A stretch of DNA of 58,676 bases from Naasia sp. (GCA_025463675.1 JAODAX010000092.1:1-58676); one strand, 5' to 3'. Positions 1 through 9,574 are shown, counted from the first letter of the stretch. The notes: generated by a model not told the origin, from the sequence alone. Made by a program: numbers and translations.

Positions 1-453
1 CGGCTCTGCGACTGCGGGCTCTGCGGCCGGCTCCGCGGTCACGGTGGCGGTCGTCGCCCGGCGCGAGCTACGACGGCGCGGCGCGGGCGCCGCCACGGGC
101 GCTGCCTGCTCCTGCTCGTCGACCGGCGCTGCGGTCGCCTCAGCCTCGGTTGCGGGCGCCTCAGCGGCGGGCGCCTCGGCGGCGGGCACCTCAGCCGCGG
201 GCGCTTCGGCTGCCGGAGCGGCCTCGGCGGCGGGCGCCTGGTTGTCGGTGGCGGGGGTACCGCCCTGGTCGCCGTTGTCGGTCTCGAGCACCTCGGTGCC
301 GGACTGAGCGTCGGAGATTGCTTCCACGAGTTCTCCCTTTCGGAGTCGGGTCGCGCCTCGGATGCCGAGAGCTCCGGCGATCGCCTGTAGTTCGGCGAGG
401 CGGAGAGTGGTCAACCGGTCCGCGGGCGCGGCACCGGCGTCGACATCAGTCAC
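1..453 (-). CDS. rho: Transcription termination factor Rho, N-terminal part (cut by window edge)
   Basis: Hexameric RNA helicase of factor-dependent transcription termination; only the first ~151 codons are here. Reading starts at GTG 453 (MTDVDAGAAP...) with AAGGA about 10 nt upstream. Residues ~14-47 form a Rho_N motif (LRLAELQAIAGALGI, then RKGELVEAI). From ~70 to ~105 the protein becomes an Ala/Pro/Glu tract of tandem PAAEA-type units, a 15-bp DNA repeat, followed by a basic RRRSSRR patch. Such N-terminal inserts are typical of actinobacterial Rho. It is the last gene of the argS-lysA-hom-thrC-thrB-rho order. The 153 bp between thrB and this start show no clear terminator. Confidence 0.93.
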   Translation of the reverse strand, partial: MTDVDAGAAPADRLTTLRLAELQAIAGALGIRGATRLRKGELVEAISDAQSGTEVLETDNGDQGGTPATDNQAPAAEAAPAAEAPAAEVPAAEAPAAEAPATEAEATAAPVDEQEQAAPVAAPAPRRRSSRRATTATVTAEPAAEPAVAEP

Positions 454-606
454 GAAGTAGGTTTCCTTGTCCCCAAGATCTGGGACCCCGGCCCGCGGCG
501 ATCAGCGGCCGTTCCGGCTGGCGGAGTGCGGGCCTGCGATGCGGAATCGGGGTTATGAGCATCATCCGGAGCGGCGGTCCCGCACGCACAGGGGCGGGGC
601 GGGGTG

Positions 607-1572
607 CTACGAAGAGGTCGTCGAACGCACCGGATCGGGCATCACTGTAGCACCTTTGAAGTCCACGGCAAGGAGGAGCGGCTCCCACGGGGTGCTGGCG
701 TGTCGGGCCACGAGCTCGGCTGCGGGGAGGCGCTGGCTGGGGTCGCTGCCGAGCACGAGGATCGACGGTCCGGCACCGGAGACGACCGCCGCGTAGCCGT
801 TCTCGCGGAGCAGCGACACCAGTTCGCTGGTCTCCGGCATGGCGGCCGCACGGTAGTTCTGGTGCAGCTTGTCCTCGGTCGCGGCGAGCAGCAGCTCGGG
901 GCTCTGCACGAGCGCGGCCACGAGCAGCGCGGAGCGGGACACGTTGAAGATGGCGTCCTCGTGCGGCACCGAGGTGGGCTGCAGGCTGCGCGCGAGCGCG
1001 GTCGACATGGTGTGCTCCGGCACCAGCACGAGCGGCGAGACGCCGCGGTGTGCGATGAGCTTCTTGTGCTGCGGGCCCTCCGGCGTGGTCCAGGCGATGG
1101 TGAGGCCGCCGAACAGGGCGGGCGCCACGTTGTCGGGGTGGCCCTCGAGGTCGGTGGCGAGGGCCAGGAGGCGGTCGGCGTCGAGCTCGACCAGCCCGGC
1201 GAGCAGGCCCTTCGCGGCCATGATGCCGGAGGCGACGGCGGCGCCGGACGAGCCGAGGCCCCGGCCGTGCGGGATGGCGTTGCGGGCGACCAGGTGCAGT
1301 CCGGGCAGGTCGACGCCCGCCCAGGCGAAGGTGTACGCGATCGAGCGGACGACGAGATTCGACGCGTCGGTCGGCACCTCGCCCTCCCCAACGCCGTGCA
1401 CTTCGACGGTCGCGCCGGTGCCCTCGAGGGCGGTCACGGTGAGCTCGTCGTAGAGCGACAGCGCGAGGCCGAGCGTGTCGAAGCCGGGCCCGAGGTTCGC
1501 GCTGGTGGCGGGGACGCGGACGGTGACGCTGCGGCCGACCGGCACAGCCGCGCGGGCGGGAGCGGCGCTCAC
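607..1572 (-). CDS. thrB: Homoserine kinase
   Basis: Phosphorylates L-homoserine with ATP, the step before threonine synthase. 321 aa, normal for the GHMP kinase family. The N-terminus carries VRVPATSANLGPGFD, and the ATP-binding Gly/Ser-rich loop is visible as PHGRGLGSSGAAVASG. A C-terminal GHMP motif (VSGAGPSIL) follows. The start is GTG 1572, whose GTGA overlaps the TGA of thrC, with GGAG 6-7 nt upstream inside thrC. A longer reading frame extends into thrC but lacks family homology. It belongs to a translationally coupled lysA-hom-thrC-thrB run. Confidence 0.97.
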   Translation of the reverse strand: MSAAPARAAVPVGRSVTVRVPATSANLGPGFDTLGLALSLYDELTVTALEGTGATVEVHGVGEGEVPTDASNLVVRSIAYTFAWAGVDLPGLHLVARNAIPHGRGLGSSGAAVASGIMAAKGLLAGLVELDADRLLALATDLEGHPDNVAPALFGGLTIAWTTPEGPQHKKLIAHRGVSPLVLVPEHTMSTALARSLQPTSVPHEDAIFNVSRSALLVAALVQSPELLLAATEDKLHQNYRAAAMPETSELVSLLRENGYAAVVSGAGPSILVLGSDPSQRLPAAELVARHASTPWEPLLLAVDFKGATVMPDPVRSTTSS

Positions 1573-2654
1573 GCGCCACTCCCGAGGCCGAGCAGCTCGG
1601 CGATCGCGGCCGGGTCGACGGGGACGACCGTCGGCGTCACGTCGGAACCGTCGGCCGCCTTCAGCGCCCACTGCGGGTCCTTGAGGCCGTGGCCGGTGAC
1701 GGTGAGGACGACCTTCGCGCCGGCGGGCACGGCGCCCGCCGCACTGCGCTCGAGCAGGCCGGCGACGCTGATCGCGGAAGCCGGCTCGACGAAGATGCCG
1801 ACCTCTGCGGAAAGGATGCGGTGCGCCTCGAGGATCATCGCGTCGTCGATGGCGCCGAAGTAGCCGTCGCTGTCGTCGCGCGCGGCGAGCGCCAGCTCCC
1901 ACGACGCGGGGTTGCCGATGCGGATCGCGGAGGCGATCGTTTCGGGGTTCCGCACCGGCTCGCCAAGGACGATCGGGGCGCTGCCCGCAGCCTGGAAGCC
2001 GAACATGCGCGGCAGGGTGGTCGCCGCCCCGCGGGCGAGTTCCTCGCGGTACCCGCGGTGGTATGCGGTGTAGTTGCCGGCGTTGCCGACGGGGATGAAG
2101 TGCAGGTCCGGAGCGTCGCCGAGCACCTCGACCACCTCGTAGGCGGCCGTCTTCTGGCCCTCGATCCGGTCCGGGTTCACCGAGTTGACGAGGTGCACCG
2201 GGTAGTTCGCCGCGAGTTCGCGGGCCAGGTCGAGGCAGTCGTCGAAGTTGCCCTGCACCTGCAGCAGCTGCGCGTTGTGGGCGATGGCCTGACTCAGCTT
2301 GCCGAGCGCGATCTTGCCTTCAGGCACCAGCACAGCGGCGGTGATGCCGGCGTGGGTCGCGTAGGCGGCGGCGGAGGCGGAGGTGTTGCCGGTGGAGGCG
2401 CAGATCACCGCTTTCGCACCGTGCTCGACAGCCTTCGAGATCGCCATCGTCATGCCGCGGTCCTTGAACGACCCGGTGGGGTTCATGCCCTCGTACTTGA
2501 CCCAGACGTCGGCGCCGGTGCGCGCGGAGAGCGCGGGCGCCGGGATCAGCGGCGTGCCGCCCTCGCCGAGCGTGACGACCGGGGTCGCCTCGCTCACATC
2601 CAGCCGGTCGGCGTATTCACGGATTACACCGCGCCACTGATGAGCCACGCTCAC
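1569..2654 (-). CDS. thrC: Threonine synthase
   Basis: PLP enzyme converting O-phosphohomoserine to threonine. 361 aa, fold type II. The PLP lysine lies in NPTGSFKDRGMT, and the phosphate-binding region includes ASTGNTSASAAAYA. Starts at GTG 2654 overlapping the hom stop by 4 nt (GTGA) and overlaps thrB by 4 nt at its own end, so the three threonine genes are coupled. Compact length matches the actinobacterial/Bacillus class rather than the ~500-aa enterobacterial/yeast type. Confidence 0.97.
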   Translation of the reverse strand: MSVAHQWRGVIREYADRLDVSEATPVVTLGEGGTPLIPAPALSARTGADVWVKYEGMNPTGSFKDRGMTMAISKAVEHGAKAVICASTGNTSASAAAYATHAGITAAVLVPEGKIALGKLSQAIAHNAQLLQVQGNFDDCLDLARELAANYPVHLVNSVNPDRIEGQKTAAYEVVEVLGDAPDLHFIPVGNAGNYTAYHRGYREELARGAATTLPRMFGFQAAGSAPIVLGEPVRNPETIASAIRIGNPASWELALAARDDSDGYFGAIDDAMILEAHRILSAEVGIFVEPASAISVAGLLERSAAGAVPAGAKVVLTVTGHGLKDPQWALKAADGSDVTPTVVPVDPAAIAELLGLGSGA

Positions 2655-3970
2655 TCCCCTTCGACTCGGAGCACGCTGCGGACGGCGACGACCGCCTCCA
2701 GACGGGAGAGTGCGTCGACGACACCGGAAAGCGCGGACTCCTTCGCCGCGTGCGTGCCGATGAACAGGCTAGCGGTGCCCTCCTCCCCCGGCGGCGCGGC
2801 CGGCGGCACGGTCTGCTCGACAGCCTCGACGCTCACGCCGTGCTCGCTGAACACACCGGCGATCTCGGCGAGCACGCCGGGCCGGTCGAGCACGGAGAGC
2901 GTGACGCGGTAGCGCGTGGTGACGCGAGAGATGTCGAGCACCGGAAGCTCGGCTGCGACCGACTCGGCGACACCGGGCCCGCCGACCACGTGCCGGCGTG
3001 CGGCGGAGACGAGGTCACCGAGGACGGCGGATGCGGTCTCGATGCCGCCGGCGCCCGCGCCGTAGAACATCAGGCTTCCGGCCGCCTCGGATTCAACGAA
3101 GACGGCGTTGTTGGCGCCGTGCACCGCGGCCAGCGGGTGGCTGCGGGGCACGAGCGCCGGGTAGACGCGGGCGCTGACGCCCTCGCCGCCCTCGTCCAGC
3201 GGAACGCGCTCGCAGATGGCGAGCAGCTTGACGACGTAGCCCGCCTTCTTGGCGCTCGCGACATCCTCCGCGGTGACGCCGGTGATGCCTTCGCGGTACA
3301 CCGCCGAAACGGGCACGCGGGTGTGGAACGCGAGGCGCGCGAGGATCGCCGCCTTCTGTGCGGCGTCGTAGCCGTCGACGTCGCCCGATGGGTCCGCCTC
3401 GGCGTAGCCGAGCTCGGTGGCGGTGGCGAGGGCGGCACCGAACTCTTCGCCGTCGGTGTCCATCCGGTCGAGGACGAAGTTGGTGGTGCCGTTGACGATG
3501 CCCAGGATGCGGTGCACGCGGTCGCCCGCGAGGCTGTCGCGCAGGGGCCGGATGATAGGGATCGCACCGCCGACGGCCGCCTCGTAGTAGAGCTGTGCGC
3601 CCACCTGTTCGGCGAGGTCGAACAGCTCGTCGCCGTGGGTGGCGAGCAGCGCCTTGTTCCCGGTGATCACGTCGGCGCCCGAGCTGAGGGCCAGCATCAG
3701 GTATTCGCGGGCGGGCTCGAGGCCGCCGATCAGCTCGATGACGATGTCCGCGCCGAGGATCAGCTTGCGCGCGTCGGTGGTCAGCAGCTCGCGCGGGATG
3801 GCTGCGCTCCGGGGCGCGTCAAGGTCGCGCACGGCGATCCCCGTGAGGGTGAGGCGGGCGCCCACTCGGGCGGCGAGTTCGTCGCCGTGCTCGAGCAGCA
3901 GCGACGCCACCTGCGCGCCCACCGACCCGGCGCCGAGCAGGGCGATGCGGAGCGTGCGGTATTCGATCAT
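2651..3970 (-). CDS. hom: Homoserine dehydrogenase
   Basis: Reduces aspartate semialdehyde to homoserine, the branch point to threonine and methionine. 439 aa. The NAD(P) site is LLGAGSVGAQVA at the N-terminus, the substrate domain includes GIVNGTTNFVLDRM and the conserved AEADPSGDVDGYDAA. The last ~90 residues form an ACT domain (TLSVLDRPGVLAEIAGVF), the expected site of threonine feedback. ATG 3970 is chosen because it forms ATGA with the lysA stop. The homoserine made here also feeds metX/metY at 34-37 kb. Confidence 0.97.
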   Translation of the reverse strand: MIEYRTLRIALLGAGSVGAQVASLLLEHGDELAARVGARLTLTGIAVRDLDAPRSAAIPRELLTTDARKLILGADIVIELIGGLEPAREYLMLALSSGADVITGNKALLATHGDELFDLAEQVGAQLYYEAAVGGAIPIIRPLRDSLAGDRVHRILGIVNGTTNFVLDRMDTDGEEFGAALATATELGYAEADPSGDVDGYDAAQKAAILARLAFHTRVPVSAVYREGITGVTAEDVASAKKAGYVVKLLAICERVPLDEGGEGVSARVYPALVPRSHPLAAVHGANNAVFVESEAAGSLMFYGAGAGGIETASAVLGDLVSAARRHVVGGPGVAESVAAELPVLDISRVTTRYRVTLSVLDRPGVLAEIAGVFSEHGVSVEAVEQTVPPAAPPGEEGTASLFIGTHAAKESALSGVVDALSRLEAVVAVRSVLRVEGE

Positions 3971-5376
3971 GTGTCCTCCGGGAGGGCGTCCGCGTCGCGG
4001 CGGAGCAGGTCGTCGATGGTCTCGCCGCGGACGAGGATCCGGGAGTCGCCGTCGCGGACGACCACCACGGGCGGGCGTCCGATGTGGTTGTAGTTGCTGG
4101 CGAGGCTCCAGCAGTAGGCGCCGGTGGCCGGCACGGCGAGCAGGTCGCCGGGGGCGACATCGCCGGGCAGGTAGTCCGCATTCACGACGATGTCGCCGCT
4201 CTCGCAGTGCTTGCCGGCGACCCGAACGAGTTCCGGCGGCGCGTCGGAGGCGCGGGAGGCGAGCCGCACCGAGTACTCGGCGCCGTACAGCTCGGGGCGG
4301 GCGTTGTCGCTCATCCCGCCGTCGATGCTCACGTAGCGGCGGACCGCCGAGACGCCGTCCGCTTCGACGCGCACGTCCTTGAGGGTGCCGACCTCGTACA
4401 GGGTGACGCCTGCGGGGCCGATGATGCTGCGGCCCGGCTCGATGGCGATGACGGGGACGGGGATGCCGAGCCGCGCGCACTCCTCTTCGACCACCTGCGC
4501 CATCCCGCGGGCGATGTCGGCGATCGGAGCGGGGTCGTCCGCCGTCGTGTAGGAGATGCCGAAGCCGCCGCCGAGGTTCAGCTCGGGCACCGGCCCGCCC
4601 TCGAGCAGCTCGCGCTGAACGGTGAGCAGGCGGCGGGCGGCCTCGCCGAACCCGCCCGTGTCGAAGATCTGGGAGCCGATGTGCGAGTGCAGGCCGAGGA
4701 AGCGCAGCGACGGCTCGGCGCGGATCGCGGCGACGACGTCGGGGATGTCGGCGATCGGCAGCCCGAACTTCTGGTCCTCGCGGGCGGTGGCGAGGAACTC
4801 GTGGGTGGAGGCGTGCACGCCGCTGTTGACCCGGATGCGGAGACCCTGCTGCGCTCCGCGGTCACGAGCGGCGCGGGCGACGCGTTCCAGCTCCATGCGG
4901 CTGTCGAGGACGATGCTGCCGACACCCGCGTCGACGGCCGCCTCGATCTCCGCCACGGACTTGTTGTTGCCGTGGTAGCCGACGCGCGCCGGGTCGAAGC
5001 CGGCAGCCTGGGCGACCGCGAACTCGCCGCCGCTCGCGACGTCGAGGTGCAGGCCGAGCTCCTGCATCCAGCGGGCGACGCCCACGGAGAGGAATGCCTT
5101 GCCCGCGTAGTAGACCTTCACGGTGGTGCCGATGGCGGCGAAGGCGTCGCGGAAGGCGGCGAGCAGTTCGGTGGCACGGGCGCGGGCGTCCGCCTCGTCG
5201 ACCACGTAGAGCGGCGTGCCGTAGCGCTCGGCGAGGGTCGACGCGGGGACCCCGGCGAAGGTCAGCTCACCGCCTCGGCGTTCGGCGCCGGACGGCCAGA
5301 TGCCCGGGGGCAGCGCGTTCGCGTCATCGGGCCTCGCCAGCCAGGCGGGCGCCAGAGGATTCGCGGCAGGGGTCAC
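3967..5376 (-). CDS. lysA: Diaminopimelate decarboxylase
   Basis: Final step of lysine synthesis, meso-DAP to lysine. 469 aa, fold type III PLP enzyme. The PLP lysine is in VKVYYAGKAFLSV, followed by LDVASGGE; the phosphate loop is LNLGGGFGI, and near the C-terminus SIDGGMSDNARP and the active-site CESGD (HCESGDIVV) are present. GTG 5376 has GGAG 5 nt upstream. It starts the coupled lysA-hom-thrC-thrB unit. In many actinobacteria argS lies immediately upstream; here two unrelated genes intervene. Confidence 0.97.
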   Translation of the reverse strand: MTPAANPLAPAWLARPDDANALPPGIWPSGAERRGGELTFAGVPASTLAERYGTPLYVVDEADARARATELLAAFRDAFAAIGTTVKVYYAGKAFLSVGVARWMQELGLHLDVASGGEFAVAQAAGFDPARVGYHGNNKSVAEIEAAVDAGVGSIVLDSRMELERVARAARDRGAQQGLRIRVNSGVHASTHEFLATAREDQKFGLPIADIPDVVAAIRAEPSLRFLGLHSHIGSQIFDTGGFGEAARRLLTVQRELLEGGPVPELNLGGGFGISYTTADDPAPIADIARGMAQVVEEECARLGIPVPVIAIEPGRSIIGPAGVTLYEVGTLKDVRVEADGVSAVRRYVSIDGGMSDNARPELYGAEYSVRLASRASDAPPELVRVAGKHCESGDIVVNADYLPGDVAPGDLLAVPATGAYCWSLASNYNHIGRPPVVVVRDGDSRILVRGETIDDLLRRDADALPEDT

Positions 5377-5471
5377 GGGAACTCCGAAGAGAGGGCGGGG
5401 GCGAGCGAACCCGGATTGGTTCCTGAAGCCTGTCGATGCGGAATCCTACCGGGCCGCCCGGTTCCGCCCGG

Positions 5472-6230
5472 TCAGGAGCAGCCGCGGAAGCGGGACAGCG
5501 CGTCGGCGCTGAGGACGATGCCGTCGCCCCGCAGCACGGCGGACGCCTGGCCGTCGCCGACGTCGATGCGCTCGATGGCGATGCCCTCCGGCAGGTAGTC
5601 GCCGAGGCAGTAGTCGATGCCGTCCGGGGCGACGAGGCCGATGAGCACGCTGGCGTCGAGGTCGATCGGCCCGGCGGTCACCCGGGCGGAGTCGGGGGCG
5701 AGGTGCAGGGTGTCCTCGTCGGTGGTCGCGGTTCCCGTCACTTCGTAGCCGAGTTCGGCGGCGAAGATCCGCACCGTGCCGGCGTAGCTGATGCGGCCGC
5801 CTGCGATGGTGGTCGTGCCTTCGTCGCCCTGGGCGGCGAGGAGTGCGTCGAGCGCCTCGTCGGTGAGGACGACTCGCCCTGTCGCCCGCTCCACGGGGAG
5901 GGCCGTGTCGACGGGCACTCCGCCGAGCTGCACGGTGACCGCCACGGGGACGCCCTCGACGGTGAGGGGCGCGGCGGCGAGCTGGACGTCGTCGAAGCGA
6001 CCGGCGAGCAGCTGGAGGAGCATGGAGCGGCCCCCGATGGCGACGTCGACATCTGCCGTGGCACCCGCGGGGAGGCTCTCCTCCACGCGCTGGGCGACCT
6101 GCTCCTCGGCGTACGCCCGCGCGGCGATGTCGGCGGCGATCACGAGGGCTGCCAGGACGAGCAGGATGATCGCGGCGACGATGAGTCGACGGATGCCCCG
6201 CCTGCGTCGGGTGCCTGCGACCGTGACCAT
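5472..6230 (-). CDS. LmeA-like (DUF2993) secreted/membrane-anchored protein
   Basis: 252 aa. After a basic stretch (RRRRGIRR) there is one N-terminal membrane segment at residues ~14-35, then an extracytoplasmic domain beginning EEQVAQRVEESLPAGATADVDV, which fits the DUF2993/LmeA family. LmeA of mycobacteria is a phospholipid-binding periplasmic protein linked to lipomannan elongation; that role is only inferred here. ATG 6230 has GGAG 7-8 nt upstream. It lies between lysA and the DUF222-HNH gene, same strand, with 95 bp to lysA. Confidence 0.75.
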   Translation of the reverse strand: MVTVAGTRRRRGIRRLIVAAIILLVLAALVIAADIAARAYAEEQVAQRVEESLPAGATADVDVAIGGRSMLLQLLAGRFDDVQLAAAPLTVEGVPVAVTVQLGGVPVDTALPVERATGRVVLTDEALDALLAAQGDEGTTTIAGGRISYAGTVRIFAAELGYEVTGTATTDEDTLHLAPDSARVTAGPIDLDASVLIGLVAPDGIDYCLGDYLPEGIAIERIDVGDGQASAVLRGDGIVLSADALSRFRGCS

Positions 6231-6272
6231 CGGTCCACTCCATCACGGCCTGGGGCTGGTCCCGATCGGACA

Positions 6273-6288
6273 GGCCGCGTCAGCGGCC
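6273..6288 (-). terminator. GC hairpin after the DUF222-HNH gene
   Basis: GGCCGC-GTCA-GCGGCC, a perfect 6-bp stem with a tetraloop between the DUF222 stop and the LmeA-like start. No T tract follows, so it is only a weak terminator candidate. Confidence 0.35.
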
Positions 6289-6308
6289 GTCTCGCGATCA
6301 GGCCCTGT

Positions 6309-7622
6309 CTAGAACGGTGGGACCTCGGTGTCCGGTTCCGCCCACTTCCCCGCGGTGTTGGGTGGCGGGTCGGCGCCGGGTGGCGCTATCGCCGGCTCTG
6401 TTGTGGTGACCCGCCCTGACGGCGACGTCCAGGTCAGGACCGCGGTTTTCGGTTCCTGGGCCACTTTCCAGTCGCTGCCGTGCTTCAACCGGTGATGGTG
6501 CCGGCAGAGATGTGCCAGGTTCATCGACTCGGTGGCCCCCAGGTGCTCCCATGCCTTCGTGTGGTCGAGGTCACAGCGGACCGCTCGCCGGTTGCAGCCG
6601 GGGAACCGGCAGGTCCCGTCCCGGACCTGGAGGAACCGGCGCAGCTCCTTGGGCACCTCGTACCGTTCGCGGCCGAACTGCACCGCAACCCCGGTGCCGG
6701 GGGCGGTGAGGATCCGATACATCCCCGGGGCGCAGCCGAGCAGCTGCCGGGCGGTCTCCGGATCGATGGGACCGAACCCGTCCAAGATTGCCGGCTCGTC
6801 ACCGACGCCGGTGGCGGTCAACGCCGGCACCAGCACGTGCGCCGTCGGCACGATGCCGCGTGGACGCTTGGTCGGTTCCCGCAGCCCGGCGCCCTTGGGC
6901 AGGAGAACCCCGCCGTCCAACAGGATGTCGGCGAAGACATCGGCGCGGCGTTGGATGTGGGTGCGGTCATCCCCGTCGATGTTCAGGGACCGGGCGATCT
7001 GGTCGAGGTAGTCATCAATCCCAGCGATCGACGCCGAAGGCAGGTACGCGTGCAGCCACGCCATCCCGTCGCGCTCAGCGGCGACGTACACCTCCCGCTC
7101 CTTGATCGCCTCCCGGTGCCGGGTGGTCGCCTCCGATGGCCGCACCAGCTCTTTGAGCACGGCGAGCTTCCGCTCGAACTTCCGCGCCGTGAGCGTCTCG
7201 GCGTAGGGCAGTGCCCGCTGCTCCAGGTCCGCGGTGTCGTCGGGGCCGAGGTCCGCGACCGCATCGGCCAGCAGCTGCGCGTGCCGCTCGGTGAACTTGC
7301 CCGCCTCGAACCGCAGATACGTCGACGGGATGTGCTCGAGCAGGATCCGCGCGCGCCCGATGACGTTCTGTGCAGTCACCTCGGGGATGGAGAGGATGGT
7401 CGCGATCTCCGCACGGAACGACCGCGACGGCATGCTCGACGTGTCCAACGCCACGGCCGGGCCGACCTTGCCGGCGAACAGCCGCCACGCCTCCGCGACG
7501 TACCGGTAGCGCTGCGCGACCGCGTACCGGGCCTCCTCCTCCATGATCTCCAACTCAGCCAACGAGTGAGCCCACACGGGCAAGGCGGAGCGGCCGGTGA
7601 ACGGGTCGAAATCGGTCGTCAA
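6309..7622 (-). CDS. DUF222 / HNH endonuclease-domain protein
   Basis: 437 aa: an N-terminal helical DUF222 region (~residues 60-300) followed by a C-terminal HNH nuclease motif at 338-381 with CRFPGC, DLDHTKAW and NLAHLCRHHHRLKH. These 13E12/REP-family-like proteins are multicopy in actinobacteria and their function is unknown; DNA cleavage is inferred from the HNH motif. Start chosen at TTG 7622 because AGGGGGTGA lies 6-8 nt upstream; a GTG three codons earlier would overlap that Shine-Dalgarno. The tail of ~56 residues is Pro/Thr-rich. It is inserted between argS and lysA, which are usually adjacent, suggesting local gain. Confidence 0.85.
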   Translation of the reverse strand: MTTDFDPFTGRSALPVWAHSLAELEIMEEEARYAVAQRYRYVAEAWRLFAGKVGPAVALDTSSMPSRSFRAEIATILSIPEVTAQNVIGRARILLEHIPSTYLRFEAGKFTERHAQLLADAVADLGPDDTADLEQRALPYAETLTARKFERKLAVLKELVRPSEATTRHREAIKEREVYVAAERDGMAWLHAYLPSASIAGIDDYLDQIARSLNIDGDDRTHIQRRADVFADILLDGGVLLPKGAGLREPTKRPRGIVPTAHVLVPALTATGVGDEPAILDGFGPIDPETARQLLGCAPGMYRILTAPGTGVAVQFGRERYEVPKELRRFLQVRDGTCRFPGCNRRAVRCDLDHTKAWEHLGATESMNLAHLCRHHHRLKHGSDWKVAQEPKTAVLTWTSPSGRVTTTEPAIAPPGADPPPNTAGKWAEPDTEVPPF

Positions 7623-7645
7623 CGCGGTCACCCCCTGCCTGATTC

Positions 7646-7662
7646 GGTACTGCAAAAGTACC
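7646..7662 (-). promoter_or_regulatory. Inverted repeat upstream of the DUF222-HNH gene
   Basis: GGTACT-gcaaa-AGTACC, perfect 6-bp arms with a 5-bp spacer, 24 bp before the TTG start. A related AAGTAC/GTACTT core recurs ~45 bp further upstream (about 7710). It is the only A/T-rich patch nearby, so it could be an operator or promoter element; no regulator is identified. Confidence 0.4.
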
Positions 7663-7897
7663 GTGGACCACCGACATCGCGTCGGAGTAATCCACAGGCG
7701 GATCAGGGAAACCGTACTTCTAAAGCGCTGGGTTTCGACGCGCCCGCGGCGCTCCTCAACGAGCGGAGGGAGGGGATCCTCCAACGTGACGCGCCCTCTT
7801 ACCGGAACGTCCCTCCCCATCATCCCTGCACCGCCGAAGGCGGCCGTACCCGGAGAAGCAGCCGACCGAGCGAAGCCATCAAACCCGGCGGGCGCCC

Positions 7898-9574
7898 CTA
7901 CATCCGGTCCGGCGCCGACACCCCGAGCAGGCCGAGACCCGAGCGCAGCACCTGGCCGACCGCGTCGTTGAGCCACAGGCGGGTGCGGTGCACCGGCTCG
8001 ATCGCCGCCTCCCCCTGGGGGATCACCCGGCAGCTGTCGTACCAGCGGTGGTAGGCACCGGCCAGCTCCTCGACGTAGCGGGCGACTCGGTGCGGCTCCC
8101 GCAGCTCGGCCGCCTGAGTCAGGATGCGCGGGAACTCCTGCAGCACACCGAGCAGCACCGACTCCGTCTCGTGCTCGAGCAGCTCGGGCGAGAACGCGGG
8201 CTCGCCGGCTTCGACCCGGCGGACGCCGGACGCCTCGGCGTTCCGGTCGACCGCCCGCGTGCGGGCGTGGGCGTACTGGACGTAGTAGACGGGGTTGTCG
8301 TTGGTGTGCTTGGTCAGCAGGTCGAGGTCCACGTCGAGCTGCGAGTCGGTCGAGGAACGGACGAGGGCGTACCGGGCGGCGTCCACGCCGACCGCCTCGA
8401 CGAGGTCCTCGAGCGTCACGACGGTGCCCGCGCGCTTGCTCATCCGGACCGGCTGGCCGTCCTTCACCAGGTTCACCATCTGGCCGATGAGGATCTCGAG
8501 GTTCACGCCGGGGGTGTCGCCGAAGGCGGCGACCGCGGCGTACAGCCGGCCGATGTAGCCGTGGTGGTCGGCGCCGAGCATGATGATGTTCCGCTCGAAG
8601 CCGCGCTCGCGCTTGTCGAGGTAGTAGGCGAGGTCGGCGGCGATGTAGGCGGGCTCGCCATCGCTCTTGATGACCACCCGGTCCCGGTCGTCCCCGAAGT
8701 CGGTGGTGCGCAGCCACACCGCGCCGTCGGCGTCGAAGATGCGGCCGAGCTCGCGCAGGCGAGCGACGGCGCGGTCCACGGCGCGGGACTCGTGCAGCGA
8801 GTTCTCGTGGAAGTAGACGTCGAAGTCCACCCCGAAGTCGTGCAGAGAGGTGCGGATGTCGCCGAACATCAGCTCGACGCCGGCGGCGCGGAACACCTCC
8901 TGCGCATCCTCCCGGGCGAGCGCATCGATGTCGCCGTCGTAGCCGGCGACGACCCGCGCGGCAATGTCGGCGATGTAGGCGCCCGCGTAGCCGTCTTCTG
9001 GCGTCGGCTCGCCGAGGTGGCTGGCGAGCAGGCTGCGGCTGAAGCGGTCGATCTGCGCGCCGTGGTCGTTGAAGTAGTACTCGCGGGCCACTTCGGCGCC
9101 CTGCGCGGCGAGGATCCGGGCGAGGCTGTCGCCCACGGCCGCCCAGCGGGTGCCGCCCAGGTGGATGGGGCCGGTCGGATTGGCGGAGACGAACTCGAGG
9201 TTCATCTTGACGCCGGCGAGCGCGTCGCCCCGGCCGTAGTCGCCCGCCGCGTCGACGATGCTGCGGGCCAGCGCGCCGGCAGCCGCAGTGTCGAGGGTGA
9301 TGTTGATGAAGCCGGGGCCGGCGACGTCGACCGCCCGGACACCGTCGATGGCGGCGATGCCGTCGGCCAGCTCGTTCGCCAGCTCGCGCGGGGCGGTGCT
9401 GAAGCGCTTGCCGAAGCGCATGGCGACGTTGCTCGCCCAGTCGCCGTGCTCCCGGTTGCGGGGGCGTTCGAGGGCGACGTCGGCCGCGGAGGGGCGGACG
9501 TCGTCGATGCCGCGGCGGACGGCTGCCTCCGCGACGAGGCGGGCGACGGTGTCGGCGAGATCGGCGGGTGTCAC
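7898..9574 (-). CDS. argS: Arginyl-tRNA synthetase
   Basis: Charges tRNA-Arg; cytoplasmic class I synthetase, 558 aa. An N-terminal Arg-specific domain begins at ~5; the HIGH-like motif is [10 protein letters not shown] at ~125-135, and KMSKS is represented by VRMSKRAGT. The C-terminal DALR anticodon domain ends [10 protein letters not shown]. Start GTG 9574 gives the expected N-terminus ([10 protein letters not shown]); a TAGGCT -10-like box lies 8 nt upstream, so the message may be leaderless. Long reading frames running through and beyond it in other phases are not supported. Confidence 0.96.
   Translation of the reverse strand: MTPADLADTVARLVAEAAVRRGIDDVRPSAADVALERPRNREHGDWASNVAMRFGKRFSTAPRELANELADGIAAIDGVRAVDVAGPGFINITLDTAAAGALARSIVDAAGDYGRGDALAGVKMNLEFVSANPTGPIHLGGTRWAAVGDSLARILAAQGAEVAREYYFNDHGAQIDRFSRSLLASHLGEPTPEDGYAGAYIADIAARVVAGYDGDIDALAREDAQEVFRAAGVELMFGDIRTSLHDFGVDFDVYFHENSLHESRAVDRAVARLRELGRIFDADGAVWLRTTDFGDDRDRVVIKSDGEPAYIAADLAYYLDKRERGFERNIIMLGADHHGYIGRLYAAVAAFGDTPGVNLEILIGQMVNLVKDGQPVRMSKRAGTVVTLEDLVEAVGVDAARYALVRSSTDSQLDVDLDLLTKHTNDNPVYYVQYAHARTRAVDRNAEASGVRRVEAGEPAFSPELLEHETESVLLGVLQEFPRILTQAAELREPHRVARYVEELAGAYHRWYDSCRVIPQGEAAIEPVHRTRLWLNDAVGQVLRSGLGLLGVSAPDRM

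Noticed and set aside
80-330. Short tandem repeats near the left edge read as a possible CRISPR or satellite
   Set aside because: They are 15-bp in-frame Ala/Pro/Glu codon repeats within rho, without spacers of constant length.
5449-5461. CCGGGC-c-GCCCGG hairpin upstream of the LmeA-like stop
   Set aside because: A one-base loop cannot fold as an RNA hairpin and no T tract follows.
6309-7622. DUF222-HNH gene as a homing endonuclease or IS transposase
   Set aside because: No intein/intron splice signals or terminal inverted repeats were found around it; the multicopy DUF222 family is a better description.
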